Translations under genes and position numbers: made by a program | NCBI RefSeq assembly: GCF_947499265.1 | Contig: NZ_CANMNK010000004.1 | Span: forward strand, 62,001-126,000 | Source: an uncultured Roseobacter sp. | GTDB taxonomy: Bacteria; Pseudomonadota; Alphaproteobacteria; Rhodobacterales; Rhodobacteraceae | Direction of reading: 5' to 3' | Length of the DNA: 64,000 bases | Notes under the pieces: generated by a model | Told to the model about the DNA's origin: nothing | Seen by the model: the letters and a program-made list of their open reading frames with translations, nothing else | Database searches by the model: none | Shown: positions 26,787-35,102 of the stretch, piece by piece | How positions within the stretch are numbered: position 1 is the stretch's first letter | Layout: the number at the start of each line of letters is the position of its first letter

Positions 26787-27914
26787 TCAGTTTTCCGCAA
26801 TCAGCGGCAGCTCGACCATTTCGGGGGTCACGACGCTGCCCGGTCGGGCGCGCACGATCCCTTCGATCACGATCACCTCAGAGCCATCCAGCCCATCCCG
26901 GATCACCCGGTATCCGTCGATGCGTGGACCGGGACGTACCGGGATCGGGGTGACGTTGCCTTCCGCGTCCACAGACATCACCAGTCGGCGATTCTGGTCC
27001 GAAACGATGGCGGAATCAGGGATCAGAATGCCCTCGTAGGGCAGGGAGCCCGGCACATTGACGCGGCCAAAAAGACCGGGGGTCAGGACCTCATCTGGGT
27101 TGTCCAGAACGGCGCGGACCCGCATGGTGCCGGTATCAGCATCAATTCTGTTTTCGGAGAAATCCAATATGCCGGTCTGCGGTGGGATGCTGTCGTCTGA
27201 CAGTGAAACCTTGACCTCCAGCCCGCCGCCGCCCTCCTGCAGCGAGGCGCCGCGCGCCCGCGCATCCCGCGCATAGGCAAGAAAATAACGCTCATCGATG
27301 TCGAAATAGAAATAGATCGGATCGGAGGACACAATCGATGTCAGCACCGTGTCATTGGCTGAAACCAGGTTGCCCGGGTCCACCTGTGAGCGGTCAATGC
27401 GGCCCGACATGGGGGCGGTGATCTGCGAATACTCCACATCCAGCTGGGCCAGCTCAAGGTCTGCGCGCGCCTGTTCGCGTGCGCCCTGTGCGGAAAGGTA
27501 TGCCTCGCGTCGTTCGTCCACAACGCTTTGTGCAATGTTGCCGTTTGATACAAGCGATTGCGCGCGTTCCAGCTGTTCCTGCGCAAAATCATAGGTTGCC
27601 TGCGCCACATCAATCTGCGCCTGGGCCTGCCGGAAAGCGGTCTGGAACTGACGTTGATCAATGGTAAAGAGCAATTGGTCCTTTTCGACGATGTTTCCGT
27701 CTTCGAAATGGATGTCCTGCAGATACCCCGATACCCGTGCCCTGACGATGACCTCGGCACGCGCCTCGAAACGGCCGACAAATTCATCGTCCTCCACGAT
27801 GGTCTTCACCACCGGGTTGGCAACCGTGACCGGGGGCGGCCCCTGTTGCGCCAAAGCGGCGCTGCCGATCAGAATGGCAAAGAAGGTTCCGACCCATGCA
27901 AGTGTATTTTTCAT
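26787..27914 (-). CDS. RND efflux periplasmic adaptor (membrane fusion protein, AcrA-like)
   Basis: A 375-residue adaptor joining the RND permease to the outer-membrane channel. It has a Sec signal (LAWVGTFFAILIGSAALA), no lipobox Cys, then the barrel-sandwich start FVGRFEARAEVIVRARVSGYLQ, an alpha-helical hairpin (about 90-150, FRQAQAQIDVAQATYDFA) and the second lipoyl half with ITAPMSGRIDRSQVDPGNLV. ATG 27914 gives the complete signal; an in-frame start at 28025 adds 37 non-homologous residues. It precedes the permease gene in the same operon. Confidence 0.93.
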   Translation of the reverse strand: MKNTLAWVGTFFAILIGSAALAQQGPPPVTVANPVVKTIVEDDEFVGRFEARAEVIVRARVSGYLQDIHFEDGNIVEKDQLLFTIDQRQFQTAFRQAQAQIDVAQATYDFAQEQLERAQSLVSNGNIAQSVVDERREAYLSAQGAREQARADLELAQLDVEYSQITAPMSGRIDRSQVDPGNLVSANDTVLTSIVSSDPIYFYFDIDERYFLAYARDARARGASLQEGGGGLEVKVSLSDDSIPPQTGILDFSENRIDADTGTMRVRAVLDNPDEVLTPGLFGRVNVPGSLPYEGILIPDSAIVSDQNRRLVMSVDAEGNVTPIPVRPGPRIDGYRVIRDGLDGSEVIVIEGIVRARPGSVVTPEMVELPLIAEN

Positions 27915-28025
27915 TTGGGGAGTGCCTTTTTGATCGCTGGGCGAAGGCCCAGACCGTCTTGGACGGGAGTTAGGATTATACGTCTCAGGATCAAGGACAA
28001 AGACCGGAACCAGCAAACGTGACAC

Positions 28026-28327
28026 CCTGCGTGATGGACCGCCCTAACCTGCGTCATTACCGCAGCTTCGGTGATTTTTGATTTCCTAACAAGGCCGCAA
28101 TTGGGCTTTCGGCATATTTGTTCCGCCCGCGCGTAAATCGGGTCCGAACTGTCCCATGCTCTGTCTAAAAATTACACAGCACGTAGCCTGAAAATATCCA
28201 AGTTGCGGGGGATAGGGCAAAGCAATGCGGAACAAAATCAAGCTGCCGCTTGTTGCTTTGTTGTGACATCGACGCACCGATTAAAATGGGGCGCCGAAAT
28301 CAAAGATCAGAAAACAGGAGTAACTCC
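28026..28327. other. intergenic region upstream of the efflux operon
   Basis: About 300 nt between the adaptor gene (minus) and the 24-residue peptide gene (plus). It must hold the divergent promoters. No regulator gene lies here, and I see no convincing inverted repeat or coding frame. Confidence 0.5.
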
Positions 28328-28402
28328 ATGAACCGCATTATCTATATCATCGGCCTGATAGTCGTCATTCTGGCAATCCTGTCGTTTCTCGGGCTGCGGT
28401 GA
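28328..28402 (+). CDS. 24-residue single-helix membrane peptide
   Basis: A tiny gene encoding MNRIIYI followed by a hydrophobic helix (IGLIVVILAILSFLG) and a C-terminal Leu-Arg. The ribosome site ACAGGAGTAACTCC is strong and correctly spaced, which is the main support. Such 20-30-residue single-helix peptides are common in proteobacteria, often tied to stress responses or transporters. Its divergent position next to the RND pump suggests, but does not show, a link. No family recognised. Confidence 0.62.
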   Translation: MNRIIYIIGLIVVILAILSFLGLR

Positions 28403-28692
28403 AGGGTGATGCGCTCATACTGGTGATTTTCCATCGCAACCCTTAGGTGACTGTTCAGAAGGGGCGGCGGGTTCACATGTCGCGGTGATGCTCCGCTCCC
28501 AAATCGGAAACCTTTAACGCATGAGGCAAAGCCCGTTGCCAAGCTTCGGTCGGCGGCGTGAGGTCACGCCAACGACAGTTCCGCCAGACTTCCAGATCTC
28601 TTCAGAGCATCTGAGCGACGGCTCCGTCGCAACCCCGCACCCCTCAAACCCGAACCGATTACTGATCCCAAAAACTGGATACAAAAAAGCCC
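28403..28692. other. intergenic region before the AI-2E family gene
   Basis: Roughly 290 nt with no supported gene. A short open frame on plus from 28521 ends just inside the next gene but has no ribosome site or family resemblance. Confidence 0.5.
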
Positions 28693-29766
28693 ATGCGCGA
28701 AGACATTAAAGCCCTCCGGCGGAGCGTAAGCACTTTAACCACAATCACAATTTTTGTGATCGCCTATTTTGCCCGCGATTTGATTCTGCCGGTGATGCTG
28801 GGCTGCCTGATCGCGCTGACCCTAAGCCCGATCAATCGCTACCTGCAAAAGCAGGGGCTGCCTGCGGCGGTCTCAGCGGTAACGCTGATCCTGCTGGCCG
28901 CCGGGTCCATTGCGGCGATCATCTTCTTCGCTGGTGACACGGTGCGGACCTGGTCAGACGATGCTCCCAACATCGCCAGAGAGCTCAAATATAAGCTGAG
29001 TGGCGTCACCGAAGCGATTGACGCGGTAAAAGACGCCTCGTCGCAGGTGGAGGAAATGACAGCGGCGTCTGCAGGCGGACCACAAGCCGTTGTCGTGCAG
29101 CAACCCGGTTTACTGAATTCCGCCGTGACCCTCGCGGCCAGTAGTGCGACCTCCATCAGCGTCGCCCTCATTCTGGCGCTTTTCCTGCTTGCCTCGGGGG
29201 ATCTCTTCTACGTGAAGCTGGTTCAAGCATTCCCTACTTTCAGCGCGAAAAAGCATGCATTGACCATGGTCTATGACATCGAGCGGCGCGTGTCGGGCTA
29301 TCTGCTGACGATCACGCTGATCAACGCGGGGCTGGGTGTGATCATCGCATCAGCGCTCTGGCTGGTGGGGCTGGAATATGCCTACATCTGGGGGATCGCG
29401 GCCTTCTTGCTGAACTATCTGCCGATCCTCGGCGGGCTGATTGGTACGCTGCTCGTCGCGGTGCACGCCATCATCTATTTCGACAGCTTTTCCTATGCGC
29501 TGCTTGCTCCGCTCTTGTATCAGGCACTGACGGCTTTCGAGGCCCAGTTCGTCACCCCCTATCTGGTCAGTAAACGGTTGGAACTGAACACGGTTGCGGT
29601 CTTCCTGACCGTGGTCCTATGGGCGTGGTTGTGGGGTGTTGCGGGTGCTCTTGTCGCCGTGCCGTTTTTGCTGGTGTTCAAAGTCATTTGCGACAAGATC
29701 GATAGTTTGAAGGTCATCGGCAACTTTTTGGGGGCGGCAGAGGCACAAACGCGACCAGAGCCGTGA
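28693..29766 (+). CDS. AI-2E family transporter (UPF0118, PerM/TqsA-like)
   Basis: Inner-membrane protein of 357 residues with about eight helices. Family features are the N-terminal pair of helices (16-55), a large hydrophilic loop (about 80-150), and the conserved LNYLPILGGLIGTL and PYLVSKRLELNTVAVFLTVVLW segments near 240 and 290. Members export small molecules, sodium or the quorum signal AI-2; which applies here is unknown. It stands alone, 132 nt before the DUF2254 gene on the same strand. Confidence 0.88.
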   Translation: MREDIKALRRSVSTLTTITIFVIAYFARDLILPVMLGCLIALTLSPINRYLQKQGLPAAVSAVTLILLAAGSIAAIIFFAGDTVRTWSDDAPNIARELKYKLSGVTEAIDAVKDASSQVEEMTAASAGGPQAVVVQQPGLLNSAVTLAASSATSISVALILALFLLASGDLFYVKLVQAFPTFSAKKHALTMVYDIERRVSGYLLTITLINAGLGVIIASALWLVGLEYAYIWGIAAFLLNYLPILGGLIGTLLVAVHAIIYFDSFSYALLAPLLYQALTAFEAQFVTPYLVSKRLELNTVAVFLTVVLWAWLWGVAGALVAVPFLLVFKVICDKIDSLKVIGNFLGAAEAQTRPEP

Positions 29767-29898
29767 TCTGACCGCAGGAGCAGTTGTAAAAGAACGTCGT
29801 GCGAGGTTTAGATGAAGTTGGTTTTCTGCCGAATGACGTGATGAAAACGAGGCCGTGGGATCAGCAAGTTTGCGCAACCGCGCGTGAAGGGAAGGGCG

Positions 29899-31071
29899 AT
29901 GAGCAAACGGGCTCTGTTACTCAAAATAGCGCAGGATTTGCGGGCCAGTTACTGGTTCATCCCGGCCACTCTGGTGCTGGTCGCATTGGCCTTGGCCCAT
30001 GGATCAGAGTGGTTGGATCGCAACGTCGCACTGATCCCGTTGCAGTTGCCCGACGCCTTGACCGACACACAGGTCGATGGCGCGCGCAGCACGCTGTCCA
30101 CGATTGCGACTGCGGTGATCGGGGTGACCGGGGTGATGTTCTCCATGACGATTGTCGCGGTGTCTTTTGCCGCCGGGAACTACGGCCCGCGCCTGATCGG
30201 GAATTTCATGCGCGACCGGGGCAATCAGATCAGCCTGGGCGTCCTGATCGCCACATTCGTCTATGCGCTGTCGATCCTGCGTGCCGTGCAGGACCCCTCA
30301 GAGGCTGCAGGCGTCGAGGCCTTCGTGCCGCAATACTCGATGTTAATTGCCATGCTCGGCAGTATCGTGGCCGTTTTCACGATGATCTATTTTGTGCATC
30401 ACGTGCCCGAAACTATCAACGTGTCAAACATCACGGCCAACCTGGGCCGGCGGCTTGAACGTGAGATCATTAATATCATCGAGGCAGATGCGGCTTTGGA
30501 TCCCAAATCAAAGGTCCGTTATCCCCAGAGAGATCCCGATCATCTCTTCACGCTGGAGGCGGCAGGGTATATCCAGACACTGAATTACACCCGCATCGAG
30601 GAACTGACGGCGGAGGCAGATTGGCACATCCGGATCGAGAAGGTGCCGGGAGATTTTGTCACGCCCTTCACCCCGGCGCTGGCCGTCTGGACCAAAGATG
30701 ACATCTCGCAAGATGCGATTGCGGAACTGCGCGCCTGTTTTGCGGTCGGGGTGAGCCGTACCGAACATCAGAATGTTCTGTTTCTGGTGGATGAACTGGT
30801 GGAGATGCTGGCCCGCGCACTATCGCCCGGGGTGAATGATCCGTTCACCGCGATCAACTGCCTGAACTGGATGCACAACGCATTGAAAACGGCACAGAAT
30901 TATCAGCAAGGTTTGGGTGACGCGGGCGCAGGGAAATACCACCTCGGTCCACGGCTGACCTATGATGAGCTCTTTAAACGGAGCTTTCTCGCGTCGCAGC
31001 CCTATTGCAAGACCGATCATCTGGCGCTGGCGCATTATGAGAAAAAGGCGCGCGATTTAGAGCGCGCGTGA
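29899..31071 (+). CDS. DUF2254 family membrane protein
   Basis: A 390-residue inner-membrane protein of unknown function. Four hydrophobic helices fall in the first 170 residues (YWFIPATLVLVALALAHG; TAVIGVTGVMFSMTIVAVSF; LGVLIATFVYALSI; AMLGSIVAVFTMIYFVHHV), followed by a soluble C-terminal domain with PGVNDPFTAINCLNW, the family hallmark. The ATG at 29899 is preferred because GGAAGGG precedes it. Confidence 0.88.
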   Translation: MSKRALLLKIAQDLRASYWFIPATLVLVALALAHGSEWLDRNVALIPLQLPDALTDTQVDGARSTLSTIATAVIGVTGVMFSMTIVAVSFAAGNYGPRLIGNFMRDRGNQISLGVLIATFVYALSILRAVQDPSEAAGVEAFVPQYSMLIAMLGSIVAVFTMIYFVHHVPETINVSNITANLGRRLEREIINIIEADAALDPKSKVRYPQRDPDHLFTLEAAGYIQTLNYTRIEELTAEADWHIRIEKVPGDFVTPFTPALAVWTKDDISQDAIAELRACFAVGVSRTEHQNVLFLVDELVEMLARALSPGVNDPFTAINCLNWMHNALKTAQNYQQGLGDAGAGKYHLGPRLTYDELFKRSFLASQPYCKTDHLALAHYEKKARDLERA

Positions 31072-31088
31072 GGCCGCCGGCGGAAGGA

Positions 31089-31682
31089 TCACAGGGGCGA
31101 TGGGTCGAGCTGTTCCATCGGGCGCCATGCATGGGCTGGTGGCCCCATCTCCGCGGAGAATGCGAAGTAACAGCCCCCACCACCGGGTCCCTGATCGTGC
31201 GCGCGATCGATAGCCAGCCCGGCCAGGTGGCAATAGAGAAGGGTGCCAACACCGCCATGCCCGACAAACAGCACATCGCCCTCACCGTGGTCCCGCAGGC
31301 AGGCTCGTACTTCGAAAACGATACGCGATTGCGCCGCGCGGGCGGTTTCCCAGCCTCTCACACTGGTCTCCGGCTCGGCAAAGAACTGATCCGCCACCTG
31401 CTCAAATTCCTGCGGCGGCAGAAACCCCGTCGCGCTGCGGTCATTCTCGTGCATGCGCTCTCTGACCTCAAGGGCGCAGCCCAATGCGTCGGCCAAGAGG
31501 CGTGCCGTTTCAACCGCTTTGACCTCGGCGCTTGTGACGATACGCCGGGTGGTGGCAAGGGCATTCGATTGGGCCAGACGCGCAACCCTTGCAGTACCGA
31601 TGTCGTTGAGCGACCAGAGTTGGATCTCTTTCTGAGGATCGATCTGCACCTGAGGATGCGAGAGATAACGGGCAACGGTCAT
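31089..31682 (-). CDS. histidine phosphatase superfamily protein with altered RHG motif
   Basis: A 197-residue phosphoglycerate-mutase-like protein. The usual catalytic RHG near the start is replaced by Ser-His-Pro (YLSHPQVQIDP), so the phosphate-accepting His is kept but its partner Arg is not. The second catalytic His is present in FVGHGGVGTLL, and a Glu in RMHENDRS may be the proton donor. This divergent pattern may belong to a recognised subfamily; activity is plausible but unproven. ATG 31682 is chosen over an upstream in-frame start at 31727 by alignment to the fold. It converges with the DUF2254 gene, 17 nt apart. Confidence 0.75.
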   Translation of the reverse strand: MTVARYLSHPQVQIDPQKEIQLWSLNDIGTARVARLAQSNALATTRRIVTSAEVKAVETARLLADALGCALEVRERMHENDRSATGFLPPQEFEQVADQFFAEPETSVRGWETARAAQSRIVFEVRACLRDHGEGDVLFVGHGGVGTLLYCHLAGLAIDRAHDQGPGGGGCYFAFSAEMGPPAHAWRPMEQLDPSPL

Positions 31683-31919
31683 GGAGGCTCTATGGCACTC
31701 CGTTCGCCTTGTTGAAAGTCTTACCATCCCATCTTTTCCGAAAAAGAGATTTCAGGACTTACAAATTAGAAACCCCGCCGAAGCTAGCGCTTGGGCGAGG
31801 CCGGACTTCCGAGCTTTCGCCATGTATGGATAATTGTGAGCGTTAGGGCGGGTGGCGCGGCGGCGATACTCCGACAAAAGACTGATTTGCGAAATCTGTC
31901 ACCCAAGCTAAGGTATGTC

Positions 31920-32747
31920 ATGGCCAAGTATTCAATGATATTGGCGATTTTGTGCGTGTTTCTTCTCTCTTTGTCCATGTTGCGCCCTGACCGGTGGAGG
32001 GAGGTCGAGGACAAAGCACGACAGGATGCTCTACTCTTTGCATCGGTTGCCGAGAGGCCTGATCGCATTGGGTTTGCGCTGATTCAGGATGAAACAATCC
32101 GGCATCTCGTACTGTTTGATGTCAACCAAATACCAATCTATCCAGAAAAAGACGGCTTCGTACCCGTGCGGTTCACGTTATCAGAAACTCAGTTGAGAGA
32201 TCTGATGGAAATCTACGCGCAGACCGCCGAATCCCAGTGGCTGCGGTTTGATCGCGATGGCCAGAAGTTGCTCAACTGTCGTAAGGAAGATGCGATTTGC
32301 CTGGTCTATGACCGCGTCGCTTTGGAAGAGTTGTTTGGTCTTCGTACTGGTGCGTTGAAAAATCCTGGTGTGTTCAACTGGTTGAACGTCGTGCTGGGTG
32401 TTGTCTCTATGGCGTTGGTCGCATTCGCCGCCTGGAGCAAGCTGTGTCAACACTCGGTTGGCACTGATCTCGAACTCGTTCCGGACAGGTACAGCGCAAG
32501 GCGTGGCGATCTTGAGATTGCTCTTACACCCAGAGACTTAAAACTCCTGAAGCTGCTCATTGACAGACAAGGTTCGGTGGTCACGAAAGATGAGCTTTAC
32601 GATGTGGGATGGGGGCGTGATTTCATGCCCAACTCAAGAGCACTCGATCAGCACATTATCAACTTGCGCAAAAAGCTGGACCCAGATCGGAAGTTGCCCA
32701 GGATCATCGAAACCGTAAGAGGTGTTGGGTATCGCCTCTCCACCTGA
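31920..32747 (+). CDS. membrane-bound winged-helix regulator with C-terminal DNA-binding domain
   Basis: A 275-residue one-component regulator. A first membrane helix (about 5-20, MILAILCVFLLSLSML) leads to a periplasmic segment of about 130 residues with two cysteines (NCRKEDAIC), a second helix (about 148-170), and an OmpR/PhoB-type winged helix at the C-terminus (about 190-275; LTPRDLKLLKLLIDRQGSVV, LDQHIINLRKKLD, ETVRGVGYRLS). This is the reverse of ToxR/CadC, whose DNA-binding domain is N-terminal. ATG 31920 is preferred because it places helix one at the start; 31791 is an alternative. The secreted cupin gene follows by 109 nt and is a plausible target. Confidence 0.78.
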   Translation: MAKYSMILAILCVFLLSLSMLRPDRWREVEDKARQDALLFASVAERPDRIGFALIQDETIRHLVLFDVNQIPIYPEKDGFVPVRFTLSETQLRDLMEIYAQTAESQWLRFDRDGQKLLNCRKEDAICLVYDRVALEELFGLRTGALKNPGVFNWLNVVLGVVSMALVAFAAWSKLCQHSVGTDLELVPDRYSARRGDLEIALTPRDLKLLKLLIDRQGSVVTKDELYDVGWGRDFMPNSRALDQHIINLRKKLDPDRKLPRIIETVRGVGYRLST

Positions 32748-32856
32748 GCGATTTTTTGCACTTTTTTTGCGAAGACTTTGCACAAAATTCACACACGCCA
32801 CACTGCTTTCGGCTCCCTTTCAAACGAAGACACATCGCTTCAATGGAGGGAAGACA

Positions 32857-33402
32857 ATGAAGACACCACCGATCACACGCCGTCAGGGACTCGTCGGAAT
32901 AGGAGCAGCTGCCGCCGCGGGCGTGGCCAGCGCCAGCCCGGCCGCATCGCCGATAGGCTTTGACGAAAGCAACGTGAGGTGGAACACGCTGCCGGGTATC
33001 GACCATGTTTGGTACCACATTCTGAAGGTCGATCCTGACGCGAAGATTGTCGATCTTTTGCTGAAGTTTGCTGCCAACGAAAAAATTGTCCTGCACAAGC
33101 ACCACGCTGATTACAGCACGTTTATTATTCAAGGAGAGCTGCGGATCTACGATGAAGACGGACAGATCAAAGAGATCCGACCAACGGCCAGCTTTGTGGA
33201 GAAATCAGCGGGTGGTGCCGCGCATACGGAAGGTGGCGGTGATGTCGATTGCATCGCATTTTTTAGCAATTGGGGGACCGATGGGATGATCTACGAAATC
33301 CTGGGGCCGGACAATACAACGGCCGCGACGCTGGGGCTGCAGGATTTTGCAGCACTGTTGGAAGCTCAGGATCCGCCTGTCCAACCAACCAAGCCTGGTT
33401 GA
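32857..33402 (+). CDS. Tat-exported cupin-domain protein
   Basis: A 181-residue exported protein. A twin-arginine signal (TRRQGLVGIGAAAAAGVASA) is followed by a single cupin barrel: motif 1 as HKHHADYSTFIIQGELRIY (metal ligands His-x-His and Glu) and a weaker motif 2 near GGAAHTEGGGD. Related proteins are called ChrR-like cupins or dioxygenase-like proteins, but the substrate cannot be told. GGAGGGAAGACA before ATG 32857 fixes the start. Folded export by Tat fits a metal-loaded cupin. The membrane regulator upstream probably controls it (inference). Confidence 0.82.
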   Translation: MKTPPITRRQGLVGIGAAAAAGVASASPAASPIGFDESNVRWNTLPGIDHVWYHILKVDPDAKIVDLLLKFAANEKIVLHKHHADYSTFIIQGELRIYDEDGQIKEIRPTASFVEKSAGGAAHTEGGGDVDCIAFFSNWGTDGMIYEILGPDNTTAATLGLQDFAALLEAQDPPVQPTKPG

Positions 33403-33920
33403 GACTGAGTTTGCCGACGCCGTGCCTGTGCTGAGTGTTTTGCCCCAGCACGATAAGACACACAGGACATTGGTTTCAGATCCGACCATAGTGATCCAAG
33501 TCATCCGGTTGTCTTTGATAGATACCTCACGTGTTCAACCGGGTAGGTTTTTGGCCCATTCAGATGGAAAGCCGGCTCTGACATGGCGCGCCTCCTCAGG
33601 CGCATAGAGTTCTTGGAAATTCTGCACCACGAATTCGATCTGATTGAAGAGCCTGAACCAACAAGAGGTTGTCAGATTGAAGCTGATGCCACTTGGATCG
33701 AATTCGACCCTGGCCCATTCGGCACCCCACATGCCGCGACAATTGCGCTTCATTCGGGCAGCAAACTCGACAGATCGGCCCATTGCCGACTTTTACAACC
33801 CGCTGTGGAGATTCCGAAAGCTGCCGATCATGCAGTCCGCAATATCAACGGTCTCAAGCACAGGGAAGGTTTGCTGCAACACGAAGCGCGGCCGCCTGAT
33901 CTGGCACAACATTGATGCGC
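33403..33920. other. non-coding or decayed stretch with a short unassigned frame
   Basis: About 520 nt without a convincing gene. The longest frame is on minus at 33535-33783 (82 residues, SCWFRLFNQIEFVVQNFQEL inside); a further stretch of sensible-looking sequence in another frame lies just upstream of it and ends in a stop, so this may be a remnant of a broken gene. I do not recognise the parent family. Confidence 0.4.
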
Positions 33921-34688
33921 TCAAAACATCATGCAATCTGCGCCCGGTGGCAACGGCGCGGAACCCGGCTGCAGCGTGGGTGTGTAGTCGAATGTCACGA
34001 TTTGCGCGCCACCGTCGAACGCGATGAATAACTGATCGGAGCCCGGCCTGATGGCTATCCCTTCCGGATCATTGCCGTACTCCAACAAGCTAGCCTGTGC
34101 GAGAAGTTCTCCATCGGAGGAAAATTCATATAGGCTGTTCGATCCTTCCCAATCGTCGACGATCAGGAGATGACCTGTGCGAGGGTCGATCGCGATCCCC
34201 TGCGCCTCGCTCAACGGTGGGGACAACTTCATCGTGTTCATCTGTGTTTTCAGCTGGCCAGTCGGGCTAAACCAGGACAGGCGTTCTGGATCGTCCTCCA
34301 CTGTTACGATGTCGCCATTCGCGGCAATCGCAATGCCTTCGGTGTCCGAAAATCCGCCGTCCAAGGTGAAAGGCGGCCCCAAGGTTTCGCCATTCTTTGT
34401 CAGCCGTTGCAGCTTGCCAAACCCATCCCCGACGAGCAGATTATCGCCTTCCAGTGAAATTGCCTTAATCCGAAGCAGGTCACTGCCGACGCGTCGCAAC
34501 TCCTCGCCCTGCAATGTGACCAGCACCGCATCGGGCCCCTCATTGGCGATCCACAGGCCGCAAAATGTCGGATCATAATCCAAGCTGGCCGGGCGGTTCA
34601 GATCGTACCGGCCTGTTTCTTTCAAATCCAGGGCTGCCGCGGGAAATGTCGCGACCATTATCAGTAAAAACGTCAACCCCTTGCGCAT
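33921..34688 (-). CDS. exported beta-propeller protein, SdiA-regulated (YjiK-like) family
   Basis: A 255-residue secreted protein. It has a Sec signal (LTFLLIMVATFPAAALA-like, cleaved near residue 20) and a repeating beta-propeller pattern with DSEGIAI-type units: FSDTEGIAIAANGDIV, LSEAQGIAIDPRTGHLLIVDD, and DPEGIAIRPGSDQLFIAFD. These match the SdiA-regulated/YjiK family, related to phytase-like and esterase-like propellers. A single Cys pair (Cys43 and the one near the C-terminus) may form a disulphide. Catalytic role unknown. It lies 28 nt after the NUDIX gene on the same strand. Confidence 0.72.
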   Translation of the reverse strand: MRKGLTFLLIMVATFPAAALDLKETGRYDLNRPASLDYDPTFCGLWIANEGPDAVLVTLQGEELRRVGSDLLRIKAISLEGDNLLVGDGFGKLQRLTKNGETLGPPFTLDGGFSDTEGIAIAANGDIVTVEDDPERLSWFSPTGQLKTQMNTMKLSPPLSEAQGIAIDPRTGHLLIVDDWEGSNSLYEFSSDGELLAQASLLEYGNDPEGIAIRPGSDQLFIAFDGGAQIVTFDYTPTLQPGSAPLPPGADCMMF

Positions 34689-34716
34689 TTGAACCCCGTC
34701 AGCCTGTTCTTCATCT

Positions 34717-35076
34717 TTAGGTGTTCCGATTTGCTAGCTCGTCAATACTGATTATCGCGCTGCGTATCACATCTTCGATTTTCCACCACCGCGCTTCGCT
34801 CACATCATCCTCTGCGACAGGCTCGCCTGAGAGGTAGTCGCAAAGCACTGCCGCAAGCAGGAAATGGAACCGGACCCCACCGTCCTCGTCATGCTCGATC
34901 ACATCCACATTTGTCAGATAGCGAACCGGATGCCCGATAACGCCTGTTTCTTCGCGCAGCTCGCGCGCGGCGGCCTCCATCGCGGTTTCGCCAAAGTTCA
35001 CGTGCCCACCCGGAAAGCCCCAGAGGCCAGCATCCGGTTCATTCCGCCGTTTAACCAACAGGACGTGGCCATGCAT
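34717..35076 (-). CDS. NUDIX hydrolase, apparently missing a normal N-terminus
   Basis: A 119-residue NUDIX pyrophosphohydrolase, which cleaves nucleoside diphosphate-linked compounds. The Nudix box is complete: Gly24-x5-Glu30-x7-Arg38-Glu39-x2-Glu42-Glu43-x-Gly45. The first available ATG is at 35076, but the in-frame sequence upstream (CTG AGA CGC CGC GTC GGT ... up to 35106) reads as LRRRVGSTTA, which fits the first strand of the fold. No ATG, GTG or TTG exists between it and the stop of the RTX frame, so the gene either starts at CTG, is made as a shortened protein, or lost its 5' end. Confidence 0.75.
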   Translation of the reverse strand: MHGHVLLVKRRNEPDAGLWGFPGGHVNFGETAMEAAARELREETGVIGHPVRYLTNVDVIEHDEDGGVRFHFLLAAVLCDYLSGEPVAEDDVSEARWWKIEDVIRSAIISIDELANRNT

Positions 35077-35102
35077 GGCCGTTGTGGAACCGACGCGGCG
35101 TC

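Noticed and set aside
33535-33783. 82-codon minus-strand frame as a real gene
   Set aside because: No ribosome site, no recognised family, and stops just upstream. Kept only as a possible remnant in the region note.
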